The notes: generated by a model not told the origin, from the letters alone. A stretch of 64,000 nt of DNA from an uncultured Eubacteriales bacterium (GCA_902767565.1 CACXHY010000001.1:102217-166216); one strand, 5' to 3'; shown: positions 8,213 to 17,558, counted from the first letter of the stretch. Made by a program: numbers and translations.

Positions 8213-10480
8213 CTATTCGACGCCCCGGTTCCAGTGTCCCGCGGTCACGGCGGCCCCCGCCGTCTCGTCCTCCACGCGCCACAGCTGCGGCCAGCCCTCC
8301 CGGGACACCTCCCGGCGGATGTCCGTCACGGCGCTGTTGAGGAGCCGCACCACGCAGCCCTCGGGGAGGCGGACCCTTTTCAGGGGGAAGCGCATGCCGC
8401 GGCGGTCGGTCAGGTCCTGCCCCTCCAGGCAGTCATCCGCGTGCGTGTCGCACATGACGCAGGCCGCATGGCCGGATCTCAGGCCGAGGAAAGTGCGGGC
8501 CGGGCAATGATGCAGCAGCATCAGCTGCTCCCTGCCCCAGGACGGGATCAGGATGGGCGGACGGCCCTCCGTCAGGATCTGCAGTTCCCGGCGGTTGAGC
8601 TCCGGTGAGGCCGTCACGAAAACGCATCCGGCTTCAAACAGCAGCTGCGCCGCCCGGCGGTTCATCACCGGGACGCCGATGCCGGCCCCCATGGGGAGCG
8701 TCCAGTCGATGCCCAGCTGCCCGACAGAACCCAGCACCACACCGCCCAGCTTCTCGCGGTGGGCGCCGACCCACGCGGAGATCGCCTGCAGCGTCCCTTC
8801 CTCACAGTCCGTGGGAAGCTGCAGCCACACACCGTCCGGGAAGGAGGCGATCCCGCTGTCCAGAGCGTCCGGCCGCCAGTCCTCCGGCTGCCAGGCCGTG
8901 ACCATGCCCGCGGCCTCCTTCGGGATCCGGTCGGCCCGGTAAACGACGCAAAGGCCCGGATGCGCACCCGAGGGCAGCGCACAGGCGTCCGGAGGCATCT
9001 CACGCACGGCGTCCGGCGCGTTTGCCCCGCAGATCGCGTCCGTCAGCATCTCCAGCGCGGCCCTGCGCAGGCTGTTGAGCGCGGAGGCCGATACGAAGGC
9101 GTTTTCCGTCTGTATCTCACATCGCGTCACGGAGAATGCCGTGCCGCCGGTCTTGCGGAGCTGCTGTTCGGCCCGTTCCGCGGTGAGCGCGGCTTTCTGC
9201 GCGGCCTGCACGGTCTCGCCCGCGGCGGTCACCGCGCAGATGCCGGAGCGCGCCGTCAGGCTGAGCGGCTCACCCGGCACGGCGCGCAGGGAGAGGGACA
9301 CGGAGATCTCCGGCGGGGGCAGCGCCATGGCCCGGCGAAGCTGCTCGCTGTCCGTCAGGCGCACCACCGGTTCTCCTCCGCGCAGCCGCGCGTCCTCCCG
9401 GAGCCGCAGATTGGCGATGCCGCCGGCGGGCGTCTCGCTGCCGGCATAGATCGTCTCATAATCGCCCTGCGCCGTCCCGATCCGCAGCTGATCGCCGTCG
9501 TGCAGCGGCAGATCCGTGCGGATCTTCGCGAATCGCCTGTCTGCCTGCTCCACCCTGCCTACGGGCACGCCGCCGTGATTCACGCGGGCCGGATCGATGA
9601 AGCCGGCGTCGTTCACGCCCATGGCGCGGCCGCGCATGAAGCCGCCCCGCTGAAAGATCTGCAGCAGTTCGCGTTTTTCGCCCGCGTCCGCCTTCCGGAA
9701 CGTGCCGTCCGCAACGCCGTCAAGGGCCGCGCGGTAGCTGCGGGTCACCGTGGCCACGTACTCGGGGCGCTTCAGGCGGCCCTCCAGTTTGACCGAACAG
9801 GCGCCCGCTTCCGCCAGCGCCGGCAGATCATCCCGCATGCAGACATCCCGGGGCGACAGCCAGGCGCCTTCCCGGCCGCGATACAGGTACTGCATGCGGC
9901 AGGGCTGCGCGCACCGCCCGCGGTTGCCGCTCCGGCCGCCCGCCATGGAGGAGAAGAGGCACTGACCGCTGACGCTCACGCACTGGGCGCCATGGCCGAA
10001 CACCTCCACCTCGGTCCCGGCCGATGCGGCTTTCCGGATCTCCTCCAGGGAGCATTCCCGCGCCAGCACCACCCGCCGGATCCCCTGAGACGCCGCCCAT
10101 TTCACGCCGGTCAGATTGTGGAGCGCCATCTGCGTGGAGGCGTGGACCGTGAGGCCGGGAAACTGTTTCCGAATGATGCGCAGGATGCCCAGGTCCTGCA
10201 CCAGCACGGCATCCGCCCGGGCATCGCACAGCATGCGCAGCAGGTCGGTGACCGCGTCCAGCTCGCCGTCCTTCACCAGGGTGTTGACGGTGACGTGTAC
10301 CCGCATCCCGTGGAGATGGCACAGCCGGACCGCGTCGCGGAGCTCATCGGGGGCGAAATTGCCCGCTCCGGCCCTGGCGCTGAAGGCTGTGCATCCCAAA
10401 TAGACCGCGTCGGCGCCTGCCGCCACGGCCCTTTCAAGAGCGTCCCGGCTGCCCGCCGGGGCAAGCGTTTCAATCTTCAT
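8213..10480 (-). CDS. U32-family peptidase/RlhA-like protein with DUF3656 domain
   Basis: 755 residues. Residues 1-290 are the U32 barrel: LAPAGSRDALERAVAAGADAVY (split LAPAGS, AGADAVYLG), VQDLGILR, HASTQM and the cysteine motif GNRGRCAQPCR, which with CSVSGQC-type residues binds an iron-sulfur cluster in the U32 member RlhA. The C-terminal part is the DUF3656 extension. E. coli RlhA hydroxylates 23S rRNA cytidine; other U32 members modify tRNA or act in collagen breakdown, so rRNA or tRNA hydroxylation is the likeliest role but not proven here. ATG at 10480 overlaps the zapA end by 11 bases; mutS2 follows after 54 bases. Confidence 0.88.
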   Translation of the reverse strand: MKIETLAPAGSRDALERAVAAGADAVYLGCTAFSARAGAGNFAPDELRDAVRLCHLHGMRVHVTVNTLVKDGELDAVTDLLRMLCDARADAVLVQDLGILRIIRKQFPGLTVHASTQMALHNLTGVKWAASQGIRRVVLARECSLEEIRKAASAGTEVEVFGHGAQCVSVSGQCLFSSMAGGRSGNRGRCAQPCRMQYLYRGREGAWLSPRDVCMRDDLPALAEAGACSVKLEGRLKRPEYVATVTRSYRAALDGVADGTFRKADAGEKRELLQIFQRGGFMRGRAMGVNDAGFIDPARVNHGGVPVGRVEQADRRFAKIRTDLPLHDGDQLRIGTAQGDYETIYAGSETPAGGIANLRLREDARLRGGEPVVRLTDSEQLRRAMALPPPEISVSLSLRAVPGEPLSLTARSGICAVTAAGETVQAAQKAALTAERAEQQLRKTGGTAFSVTRCEIQTENAFVSASALNSLRRAALEMLTDAICGANAPDAVREMPPDACALPSGAHPGLCVVYRADRIPKEAAGMVTAWQPEDWRPDALDSGIASFPDGVWLQLPTDCEEGTLQAISAWVGAHREKLGGVVLGSVGQLGIDWTLPMGAGIGVPVMNRRAAQLLFEAGCVFVTASPELNRRELQILTEGRPPILIPSWGREQLMLLHHCPARTFLGLRSGHAACVMCDTHADDCLEGQDLTDRRGMRFPLKRVRLPEGCVVRLLNSAVTDIRREVSREGWPQLWRVEDETAGAAVTAGHWNRGVE

Positions 10481-10727
10481 GATCCTGCATGCTGCGAAGC
10501 TGCCGGCGCAGACGGCGGTTCTCGTCCTGTGCCTTCATCAGTTCATCCGCCAGGTTCATCGCCGCCAGGGCATAGGCCTGCTGGGCGGGGAGGCGGGTGG
10601 CGGTCACGGACTCCCGGAGCTTCCGGTCCGCATAGGCCGCCACGCGTTTGAGATACTCCGGGGCGTCGGAGGAGCTCACGGTGTAGGCCTTGCCTCCGAC
10701 GTAGACGGTCGTGGTCTGCTTTTCCAT
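10470..10727 (-). CDS. zapA: Cell division protein ZapA
   Basis: 85 residues, typical of Firmicutes ZapA. The N-terminus (TTVYVGGKAYTVSSSDAPEYL) is the small alpha/beta head and the rest is a coiled coil (LADELMKAQDENRRLRRQLRSM). ZapA tetramers bundle FtsZ filaments at the division site. ATG at 10727 follows AAGGGG and lies 10 bases from the ppi stop, and the 3' end overlaps the U32 gene, so it is firmly inside the operon. Confidence 0.93.
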   Translation of the reverse strand: MEKQTTTVYVGGKAYTVSSSDAPEYLKRVAAYADRKLRESVTATRLPAQQAYALAAMNLADELMKAQDENRRLRRQLRSMQDHED

Positions 10728-10737
10728 TTCTGCCCCT

Positions 10738-11253
10738 TTACAGCTTGCGGAAGGGATATTCCCGTCCGTCGGTCTCCACGCGAACGGAAGCCATGCGCTG
10801 AGGCGTCACGGGCCTGTCGCGCATGTCCCGCCGGGTGTTGACGATCTCGTCCGCCGCTTCCATGCCCTCCAGCACCTTGCCGAAGGCCGCGTACTGGCCG
10901 TCCAGGTGCGGGCTGGTGCTGGTCATGATGAAGAACTGGCTGCCGGCGGAATCCGGGTCCATGGCCCGGGCCATGGAAAGGACGCCGTAGGTGTGCTTCA
11001 GGGGATTCTTCACGCCGTTGGCCGCGAACTCACCGGGGATGGAGTAGCCGGGGCCGCCCACGCCGGTGCCCTGGGGGTCGCCGCCCTGGATCATGAAGCC
11101 GGGGATCACCCGGTGGAAGATCAGTCCGTCATAGAAGCCGCTGTTGGCCAGGCTGATGAAGTTGCCCACGGAGTTCGGCGCGATCTCGGGATACAATTCG
11201 CCCTTCATCTGCTTGCCGTTCTCAAGGGTTATGACAAAAGTCGGGTTGGACAT
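10738..11253 (-). CDS. Cyclophilin-type peptidyl-prolyl cis-trans isomerase
   Basis: 171 residues, cytoplasmic (no signal). Cyclophilin signatures include [19 protein letters not shown], with catalytic Arg in FHRV, and [20 protein letters not shown]. It speeds proline isomerisation in folding proteins. The ATG at 11253 follows GGAGG; a longer in-frame extension upstream crosses the promoter and has no ribosome site. It is the first gene of the seven-gene leftward operon that ends with the Card1-like nuclease. Confidence 0.95.
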   Translation of the reverse strand: MSNPTFVITLENGKQMKGELYPEIAPNSVGNFISLANSGFYDGLIFHRVIPGFMIQGGDPQGTGVGGPGYSIPGEFAANGVKNPLKHTYGVLSMARAMDPDSAGSQFFIMTSTSPHLDGQYAAFGKVLEGMEAADEIVNTRRDMRDRPVTPQRMASVRVETDGREYPFRKL

Positions 11254-11284
11254 GAAAACGCCTCCTGTTGCTTGGAATAAATCT

Positions 11285-11313
11285 ATTGTAGCAGTTTCCC
11301 GGGGACTTTGCAA
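11285..11313 (-). promoter_or_regulatory. Leftward promoter of the ppi-zapA-mutS2 operon
   Basis: Minus strand TTGCAA (11313-11308), 17-base spacer, TACAAT (11290-11285), 32 bases ahead of the ppi ATG. The -35 hexamer is a perfect palindrome and is also the -35 of the rightward promoter. Confidence 0.75.
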
Positions 11314-11335
11314 GCGCGGAAAAAGATGATATACT
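11308..11335 (+). promoter_or_regulatory. Rightward promoter of the GH5 operon
   Basis: Plus strand TTGCAA (11308-11313), 16-base spacer, TATACT (11330-11335), about 90 bases ahead of the GH5 ATG. It shares its -35 bases with the divergent ppi promoter. Confidence 0.65.
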
Positions 11336-11426
11336 TCCCTCAGGATCCGGAAAGCGCCCGTCGGCCGCGAGCCGTCGGACAGGCAAGCCCCGGAACGATC
11401 ATCCGACACAGAACGGAGGCATCGGC

Positions 11427-12617
11427 ATGCTGAAAAGAATCGCTGCCATTTTCCTGGCGCTCGCGCTGCTCGTTCCCGGCCTGGCATGGGCGGACAGCGG
11501 GATCGTGATCCCCGAGATGCCCATCGGGGAGTTCGAGATCCCGGACAACGAGGCCATGGCTTTCCTGCGCCGCATGGGCACGGGCTGGAACCTGGGCAAC
11601 ACCCTTGAGGCCTATATCGACGGCCAGCGCCGGGGCGTGAACGATGAGACCAGCTGGGGCAACCCCCGCACCACGCCCGAGCTCTTTCAGGCGATCGCCG
11701 ACGCCGGCTTCGGTTTCGTGCGCATCCCCGTCAGCTGGCATACCCATGTGGACGCCGACCTGAATGTGGACGAAGCCTGGATGGACCGGGTGCAGGAAGT
11801 GGTGGACTGGGCGCTGGACGCCGGCCTGATCGTCATCATCAACATCCATCATGACAACGCCCCCGCCTGGTATTTCCCGGACAGCGAGCATCTCGACGCC
11901 TCGCTCACCTACGTCACGCGCATCTGGGCTCAGATCGCCGAGCGCTTTGCGGACTATGACGAGCGCCTGGTGTTCGAGGGACTGAACGAGCCCCGGCTGG
12001 TGGGTTCCCCTTACGAGTGGAGTTTCAACACCGCCATGCTCGAGATCAAGGACGCGGCCGACTGCCTCAATCGGTTGAACCAGGCCTTTGTGGACACGGT
12101 CCGCGCCGCCGGCGGCCGGAACGCCGACCGCTATCTGGCGGTGCCCGGCTACGCGGCCTCCCCCGACGGCATCGACAGCGATCTCTTCGTGCTGCCCACG
12201 GACTCCGCGGACAATCGCATCATCGTCGCGGCCCACGCATACTCTCCCTACGATTTTGCCCTCAACGCCAGGGGGACGGATGCATTCGACCCGAAGCGGC
12301 CCGCGGATCGCAGCGGGGTCATGCTGCCCATCAAGAAGCTCTATGACCGGTGGATCAGCAAGGGCATCCCGGCCTACATGGGCGAATGGGGCACCGTGGA
12401 CAAGGGCAATCCCCAGGCCCGGGTGGATCATGCGGCGCTGTTCGTCTCGGCGGCCACCCAGTGGAATATCCCCGTGTGCTGGTGGGATAACGGCGCCCTC
12501 CACTCCAACGGCGAGAACTTCCGCATCATCAACCGCAGGACCCTGGAGTGGGAATTCCCCGAACTCGTCGAGACCATCATGCGCTACAGCCTGAAGGAGA
12601 CGGTCCCGGCGCAGTGA
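11427..12617 (+). CDS. Secreted GH5 family endoglucanase-like glycoside hydrolase
   Basis: 396 residues. A signal peptide ([22 protein letters not shown]) ends near residue 22. The rest is a single GH5 catalytic domain, GH5_4-like: [29 protein letters not shown], the acid/base Glu in EGLNEPR and the nucleophile Glu in MGEWGTV, with WWDNG near the end. It should hydrolyse beta-1,4-glucan, xyloglucan or similar plant polysaccharide outside the cell; no carbohydrate-binding module or anchor is present. GGAGG lies 7 bases before the ATG. It heads an operon with a GDPD phosphodiesterase and an AEC carrier. Confidence 0.92.
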   Translation: MLKRIAAIFLALALLVPGLAWADSGIVIPEMPIGEFEIPDNEAMAFLRRMGTGWNLGNTLEAYIDGQRRGVNDETSWGNPRTTPELFQAIADAGFGFVRIPVSWHTHVDADLNVDEAWMDRVQEVVDWALDAGLIVIINIHHDNAPAWYFPDSEHLDASLTYVTRIWAQIAERFADYDERLVFEGLNEPRLVGSPYEWSFNTAMLEIKDAADCLNRLNQAFVDTVRAAGGRNADRYLAVPGYAASPDGIDSDLFVLPTDSADNRIIVAAHAYSPYDFALNARGTDAFDPKRPADRSGVMLPIKKLYDRWISKGIPAYMGEWGTVDKGNPQARVDHAALFVSAATQWNIPVCWWDNGALHSNGENFRIINRRTLEWEFPELVETIMRYSLKETVPAQ

Positions 12618-12666
12618 GGGCGACCCCGGGGCATGGACCCGGTTTGTACAGATCCCGGAGGCGTTT

Positions 12667-13503
12667 ATGGTCGTTGTGTTTCTGGTGATGGTCCTGCTGG
12701 CGCTCCTGTGGCTCTTCTGCGCGCTGCCGCAGCTGCCCACGCGGTCCCTGCATGACTTTGAGGGCTGGGACTATGCCCATCGCGGTCTCTGGGACGCGGA
12801 AGTGCCGGAAAACTCCCTCGCGGCTTTCCGGCGGGCCGCGGCCTCGGGCTTCGGCATGGAGCTGGATGTGCAGCTCTCCTCAGACGGGGAGCCGGTGGTT
12901 TTCCACGATGACGATCTGGAGCGCATGTGCGGCGTGCGCAAGCCCGTTTCCGCCTGCACGCTGACGGAATTGCGCTCCCTGCGCCTGCTGGACAGCGATG
13001 AAGCCATTCCCACCTTTTCCGAAGTGCTTTCCGCGGTGAACGGCGCCGTGCCCATGATCGTCGAGATCAAGCAGTGCCGGAACCGCGAGGACGTGTGCCG
13101 GAAGGTGGACGCCATGCTGCAGCGCTATCCCGGGCTCGCGTGCGTGGAAAGCTTCGATCCCCGGGTGGTGCGCTGGTTCCGGAAGCACCGGCCGCAGCGG
13201 ATCCGCGGCCAGTTGACCGCTTTCCCGACAAAAATGAGCGTCTGCAGGCGCACCTTCAGGACATGTCTGCTGGGCAGCATGATGACCAACCTTCTGGGCC
13301 GCCCGGACTTCATCGCCCAGGAGCATCGGACGGACCGGAACCCATTCTTCTCCGTCGCGAGGAAGCTGGGCGCCTGGACCGTGGCGTGGACCGTGCAGTC
13401 GCAGGAAGACATGGACCGGCTGCGTTCCCGGTATGACCTGCTGATCTTCGACAGCTTCGTGCCCTCCGGCCCTCTCCAAAGCACCGAGGGATCCGCCGAT
13501 TGA
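12667..13503 (+). CDS. Glycerophosphodiester phosphodiesterase, membrane-anchored
   Basis: 278 residues. An N-terminal helix (VVVFLVMVLLALLWLFCAL) anchors it, followed by a GDPD barrel: AHRGLWDAEVPENSLAAF with the HR and EN motif, MELDVQLSSDG with the metal-binding ExD pair, VVFHDD, and VEIKQ. The family hydrolyses glycerophosphodiesters to sn-glycerol-3-phosphate and an alcohol using a metal ion. GGAGG precedes the ATG; spacing to the GH5 stop is about 50 bases. It may act on released lipid head groups or teichoic acid-like polymer; that is inference. Confidence 0.9.
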   Translation: MVVVFLVMVLLALLWLFCALPQLPTRSLHDFEGWDYAHRGLWDAEVPENSLAAFRRAAASGFGMELDVQLSSDGEPVVFHDDDLERMCGVRKPVSACTLTELRSLRLLDSDEAIPTFSEVLSAVNGAVPMIVEIKQCRNREDVCRKVDAMLQRYPGLACVESFDPRVVRWFRKHRPQRIRGQLTAFPTKMSVCRRTFRTCLLGSMMTNLLGRPDFIAQEHRTDRNPFFSVARKLGAWTVAWTVQSQEDMDRLRSRYDLLIFDSFVPSGPLQSTEGSAD

Positions 13504-13530
13504 CCCTCCCACTCCCAAGGAGCTGTTTCT

Positions 13531-14463
13531 ATGATCGTGATCCCCCTGCTCAAAAAGATCGCCGAGCTGTTCCTGATCCTTTTCACCACCACCGCGCTGG
13601 TCAAGGGCAGGATCCTGAAGGTTTCGGACAGCGCCGTGCTCTCCCGTCTGTCCCTGAACTTTATCACGCCCTGCGTCATCTTCAATTCCTTCCAGAAGGA
13701 GCTCAGCCCGGAGGTCACCCGGGGACTGCTGGTCTCAGCGGGGCTGGCCGTCGCGTTCCACATCCTGTTCTTCGGCTTTGCCTGGGTGCTGAAAAAGGTG
13801 TGGAAGGCGTCGGAGGTGGAGCGGGCCTCGGTGGTCTTCACCAACGCGGGGAATCTGGTGATCCCGCTGGTCTCCTATGTCATCGGTGAAGAGTGGGTCA
13901 TCTACACCAGCGCCTATGTGGTGGTGTTCAACATCCTCTTCTGGACGGTGGGCATCCGCATGTTCGACCACGAGAGCAAGCCCGATTACCGGAAGATCCT
14001 GCTGAATCCCAATCTGCTGGCGGTGGCCGCGGGACTGTTCTCCCTCTTCATCGGCCTGAAGCTGCCGGAGCCCGTCGCCCTGGCCTTCTCCGACGTGGCG
14101 GTCATGATCGGGCCCCTCAGCATGATGATCACCGGCATCATCGTGGGCAGCCTGTCCTTCTCGGATCTGGTCTCCTACAGGCGGGTGATCGGCGTGGTCC
14201 TCTTCCGCATGGCGGTGGGTTCCGGGCTGGCTGTGCTGCTGGCGGTGTTCAGCCTGAAGACCGGGATCCTTTCCGTGGACAGATCCATCGTGCTGATCCC
14301 GCTGTTCGCCGCCATCGCGCCGTCCGCGTCCAATATCAACCAGGTCGCCATCCTCTACAACAAGGACGCGAAGTACGCCTCGGTGATCAACGTGCTGACC
14401 ACCCTCTCCTGCATCGCCACCATGCCCCTGTGGGTGATGGTGTTCGAGGCGCTGGCGGGCTGA
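13531..14463 (+). CDS. AEC (auxin efflux carrier) family transporter
   Basis: 310 residues and about ten hydrophobic segments, with the family's helical repeat and the conserved NFITPCVIFNSF segment near the N-terminus and APSASNINQVAILY before the last helices. Bacterial AEC members move small organic acids such as malate or lactate; the substrate here is unknown. The ATG follows AAGGAG. It is the last gene of the GH5 operon and ends 75 bases before a strong bidirectional terminator. Confidence 0.88.
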   Translation: MIVIPLLKKIAELFLILFTTTALVKGRILKVSDSAVLSRLSLNFITPCVIFNSFQKELSPEVTRGLLVSAGLAVAFHILFFGFAWVLKKVWKASEVERASVVFTNAGNLVIPLVSYVIGEEWVIYTSAYVVVFNILFWTVGIRMFDHESKPDYRKILLNPNLLAVAAGLFSLFIGLKLPEPVALAFSDVAVMIGPLSMMITGIIVGSLSFSDLVSYRRVIGVVLFRMAVGSGLAVLLAVFSLKTGILSVDRSIVLIPLFAAIAPSASNINQVAILYNKDAKYASVINVLTTLSCIATMPLWVMVFEALAG

Positions 14464-14537
14464 GGACACAGACCGGGATGCGCCCGGACAGGCGGCAGCG
14501 CCCCACGGCAGACAAATCCGGCTCACAACAGAGCACA

Positions 14538-14567
14538 GCAAAAGCGGCGCGTGCGCGCCGCTTTTGC
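14538..14567. terminator. Bidirectional terminator between AEC carrier and ppa
   Basis: Perfect 13-bp stem GCAAAAGCGGCGC (14538-14550) / GCGCCGCTTTTGC (14555-14567) with a 4-base loop. A and T tracts in the stem serve both the rightward operon and the leftward ppa gene, whose stop codon abuts it. Confidence 0.85.
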
Positions 14568-15101
14568 TTATCTGCAGAACTTGTCGATGTAGGCGTCCAG
14601 GCAGTGGCGGATGATCTTCTTCGCTTCCTCCGGGCCCTGCACCTCGTTGACGACCGTGGTCTTGCCCTCGAGATTCTTGTACACGGTGAAGAAGTGCCGC
14701 ATTTCCTCGAAGACGTGCGGCGGCAGTTCGTCGATGCTGTGGTAGGTGTTGTAGTTGGGATCGTTGAAGGGGATGGCGATGATCTTCGCATCCACCATGC
14801 CCTGGTCCTGCATGTTGATGACGCCGATCGGATAGCAGCGCACAAGGCTCAGCGGAGAGATGCCCTCCGAAGATACCACCAGCACGTCGAGCGGGTCCTT
14901 GTCGTCGGCATAGGTGCGCGGGATCAGGCCGTAGTTGGCCGGGTAGTGCGTGGAGGTATAGAGGATGCGGTCGAGGATGATATGGCCGGTCTCCTTGTCC
15001 AGCTCGTACTTGTTGTGCGAGCCCTTCTCGATCTCGATGACCGCGATGAAGTCCTCCGGGGTGATGCGGTGGGGGCTGATGTCATGCCAGATGTTGCTCA
15101 T
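14568..15101 (-). CDS. ppa: Inorganic pyrophosphatase (family I)
   Basis: 177 residues, soluble. Family I signatures are clear: EIEKGSHNKYELDKETG, the metal-binding DDKDPLDVLVV motif with its Asp cluster, and KNLEGK near the C-terminus. It hydrolyses pyrophosphate to phosphate and drives biosynthetic reactions. The ATG at 15101 follows AAGGAG; upstream in-frame sequence belongs to the GNAT gene in another frame. It closes an ABC-F/GNAT/ppa run on the minus strand. Confidence 0.95.
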   Translation of the reverse strand: MSNIWHDISPHRITPEDFIAVIEIEKGSHNKYELDKETGHIILDRILYTSTHYPANYGLIPRTYADDKDPLDVLVVSSEGISPLSLVRCYPIGVINMQDQGMVDAKIIAIPFNDPNYNTYHSIDELPPHVFEEMRHFFTVYKNLEGKTTVVNEVQGPEEAKKIIRHCLDAYIDKFCR

Positions 15102-15138
15102 GGAAAGCTCCTTTCGTGCAGACGCATGGGGTGCAGGT

Positions 15139-15675
15139 TCAGAGGATGCCGTCGCGCTTCCAGCGCAGGACCGTCCGGTAGCCGAGCTTCGCGTACCAGG
15201 GCGCCACGCCGGTATAGTGGATGTAGCTGAGATCACGGTTCTCGATGCGAAGGATCTCGGTGGCCAGCTGCACCATCCGCAGCCCGACGCCCTGCCTGCG
15301 GGCTTCCGGGACAGTCCCCACGCAGCCGGGGCCGGCGATGCGCAGGCCCATGTGCGTTCCCATATCCTCCACCATGCAGAAGCAGAGGATCTCTCCGTTC
15401 TCCGTGCCGCAGAGGACGCGGTCGCTGCTTTCCCGGTAGATGGGGACCCACGCGGGAACGACCTTTTCCACGGCGCGGTACAGGAGATCCGGATCACCGT
15501 CCCAATAGGCGTAGCGGACGCTGTCGCGCACGGGGACCGGAGGCATCGGGACCGTGCTCTTCAGCGGCAGGATCATCTCGCTGTGGATGCTGTCCGGGTC
15601 AATGGCCCGGATATTCTCCCGCTCAAAGAAACCGGGATGCATCTCTTCAAAGAGGCGCTTCCAGTCAAGCTCCAT
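15139..15675 (-). CDS. GNAT-family N-acetyltransferase
   Basis: 178 residues. The acetyl-CoA pyrophosphate loop EARRQGVGLRMVQLA sits near residue 128, after a beta strand VGTVP, and the C-terminus has the typical YTGVAPWYAKLGY ending. The substrate cannot be told. ATG at 15675 follows GGGAGGGAAAGCC; a longer start is possible but lacks a better site. It lies 40 bases downstream of the ABC-F gene and 37 bases upstream of ppa, so cotranscription is likely. Confidence 0.85.
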   Translation of the reverse strand: MELDWKRLFEEMHPGFFERENIRAIDPDSIHSEMILPLKSTVPMPPVPVRDSVRYAYWDGDPDLLYRAVEKVVPAWVPIYRESSDRVLCGTENGEILCFCMVEDMGTHMGLRIAGPGCVGTVPEARRQGVGLRMVQLATEILRIENRDLSYIHYTGVAPWYAKLGYRTVLRWKRDGIL

Positions 15676-15715
15676 GGCTTTCCCTCCCTCTGCGGGCAAC
15701 GGGCGCGGTCCGCCG

Positions 15716-17305
15716 TCACGCATTCTTCTTCTCGAGATATTCGTCGTAATTGCAGTAGTAGTCGCTGACCGTGCCGTCGTCGTGGATCTCCAGGATGCGG
15801 TCGGCCACGGTGGAGATGAACTGGTGATCGTGGCAGGTGAACATCACGTTGCCCGGGAAGTTGATCAGGCCGTTGTTCACCGCCGTGATGGACTCCAGAT
15901 CCAGGTGGTTGGTGGGCTGGTCCAGGATCAGGAAGTTGGCGCCGGACAGCATCATGCGGGAGAGCATGCACCGCACCTTCTCGCCGCCGGAGAGGACGTT
16001 GACCGGCTTGTAGACGTCGTCGCCCGAGAAGAGCATCCGGCCCAGGAAGCCGCGCATGTAGGTCTCCAGCTGTTCCGGCGAGTACTGGGCAAACCATTCC
16101 AGCATGGTCATGTCCTTGCCGTCGAAGAAGGCGCTGTTGTCGTGGGGGAAATAGCTCTGGCTGATGGTGACGCCCCACTTGAAGCTGCCGCTGTCGGGCT
16201 CGACCTCCTCCATGAGGATGCGGAAGAGGGCGGTGGCCGCCTGTTCGTTGCCGACGATGCCGATCTTCTGTCCGCGGGTGACGATGAAGGAGACGTCCTT
16301 CAGCAGCTGCACGCCGTCCTGGGTGTAGCTGATCTTGTCCACGGTGAGGATATCCTTGCCCGCCTCCCGGTCGGGGGTGAAGGCCACCCAGGGATAGCGG
16401 CGGGAGGATGCGGGCATCTGCTCCAGGGTCAGCTCGTCCAGCAGCTTGCGGCGGCTGGTAGCCTGCTTGGCCTTGGACTTGTTGGAGGAGAAGCGCTGGA
16501 TGAAGGCGCGCAGTTCCTTGATCTTGTCCTCCCGGCGCTTCTTCTGGTCGTTCATGAGGCTCTGCATCATCCTGGAGGACTCATACCAGAAATCATAGTT
16601 GCCGACGTAGAGCCGGACCTGGTTGTAGTCGATATCCACGATATGGGTACAGATGTTGTTGAGAAACCAGCGGTCATGGCTGACCACGATCAGGGTCCCG
16701 GGGAACTCCATCAGGAAGTCCTCCAGCCAGTTGACGCTGCGGATGTCCAGGTTGTTGGTGGGCTCGTCCAGCAGCAGGATGTCGGGATGGCCGAAGAGCG
16801 CCTGGGCCAGCAGGACCTTGAACTTGTCCTGGCCGTTCAGCTCCGACATCTGCTCATAGTGCATATCCGCGGGGATGCCCAGGCCCGTGAGGAGGGTGGC
16901 GGCGTCGCTCTCGGCGTTCCAGCCGTCCATCTCGGCAAACTCGCCCTCCAGCTCCGCGGCCTTCTCGCCGTCGGCATCGGAGAAATCAGGCTTTGCGTAG
17001 AGGGCGTCCTTCTCCTTCATGACCTCCCACAGGCGGGGATTGCCCATGATCACCGTATCGAGGACAGGGAACGCGTCGTACTTGAACTGGTCCTGCTGCA
17101 GCACGGACATGCGCTCGTCCGCGGGGATGGTGACAGAGCCCGTCGTGGGCTCCAGATCCCCGGACAGGATGCGCAGGAAGGTGGACTTGCCCGCGCCGTT
17201 GGCGCCGATGATGCCGTAGCAGTTGCCGGGCAGGAACTTGAGATCCGCGCCGGAAAAGAGCTTCTGACCGCCGAAGGTGAGGGAGACATTGGTAACGGTA
17301 ATCAT
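15716..17305 (-). CDS. ABC-F family ATPase (YkpA/YbiT-like) with one degenerate ATP site
   Basis: 529 residues with two nucleotide-binding domains and no membrane part, as in ABC-F translation factors that act at the ribosomal E site. NBD1 has an intact Walker A (GANGAGKST, 34-42) and Walker B (LLLDEPTNNLD). Its signature is altered to ELNGQDK. NBD2 has a broken Walker A (GNEQAATALF, no GKS/T), Walker B with Gln for the catalytic Glu (LILDQPTNHLD), and an intact signature LSGGEK. The interdomain linker (about 240-310) is Lys/Arg-rich. All elements of one composite ATP site are therefore changed while the other is intact. It is expressed from its own promoter ahead of GNAT and ppa. Confidence 0.93.
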   Translation of the reverse strand: MITVTNVSLTFGGQKLFSGADLKFLPGNCYGIIGANGAGKSTFLRILSGDLEPTTGSVTIPADERMSVLQQDQFKYDAFPVLDTVIMGNPRLWEVMKEKDALYAKPDFSDADGEKAAELEGEFAEMDGWNAESDAATLLTGLGIPADMHYEQMSELNGQDKFKVLLAQALFGHPDILLLDEPTNNLDIRSVNWLEDFLMEFPGTLIVVSHDRWFLNNICTHIVDIDYNQVRLYVGNYDFWYESSRMMQSLMNDQKKRREDKIKELRAFIQRFSSNKSKAKQATSRRKLLDELTLEQMPASSRRYPWVAFTPDREAGKDILTVDKISYTQDGVQLLKDVSFIVTRGQKIGIVGNEQAATALFRILMEEVEPDSGSFKWGVTISQSYFPHDNSAFFDGKDMTMLEWFAQYSPEQLETYMRGFLGRMLFSGDDVYKPVNVLSGGEKVRCMLSRMMLSGANFLILDQPTNHLDLESITAVNNGLINFPGNVMFTCHDHQFISTVADRILEIHDDGTVSDYYCNYDEYLEKKNA

Positions 17306-17374
17306 AGTCGATCAGCCTTTCGTGAATGAGGGATCACAACGCCGCGGACCGCGGATCCGTCGTGAGACAGCTTC

Positions 17375-17403
17375 ATTGTAACATAGAAGGACGTGCAAAA
17401 CAA
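17375..17403 (-). promoter_or_regulatory. ABC-F operon promoter
   Basis: Minus strand TTGTTT (17403-17398), 17-base spacer, TACAAT (17380-17375) with an upstream TGT extension. The leader to the ABC-F ATG is about 63 bases. Confidence 0.65.
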
Positions 17404-17549
17404 GCAGTCCCCGCGACATTTCGGCGACTCCGCGGCGTCTGATCCGTTCTGCCTGCCCCTCCACAGGGCTCGTCCGGCGGCATCGGAAAAGACCAATGCC
17501 GAATTAATCTTCTTCTAATCGAAACCGCCTGTTTTCTCATCCGGCTTCG

Positions 17550-17558
17550 TGCTATGAT
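17550..17558 (+). promoter_or_regulatory. Extended -10 promoter for the small membrane protein
   Basis: TGCTATGAT gives an extended -10 element; no good -35 is visible at the usual distance. It lies 70 bases ahead of the 97-residue ORF. Confidence 0.5.

Noticed and set aside
5510..8608. 1032-codon open frame on the plus strand opposite mutS2
   Set aside because: It is the antisense shadow of mutS2 and U32 coding in GC-rich DNA, rich in His, Gln and Arg, with no domain.
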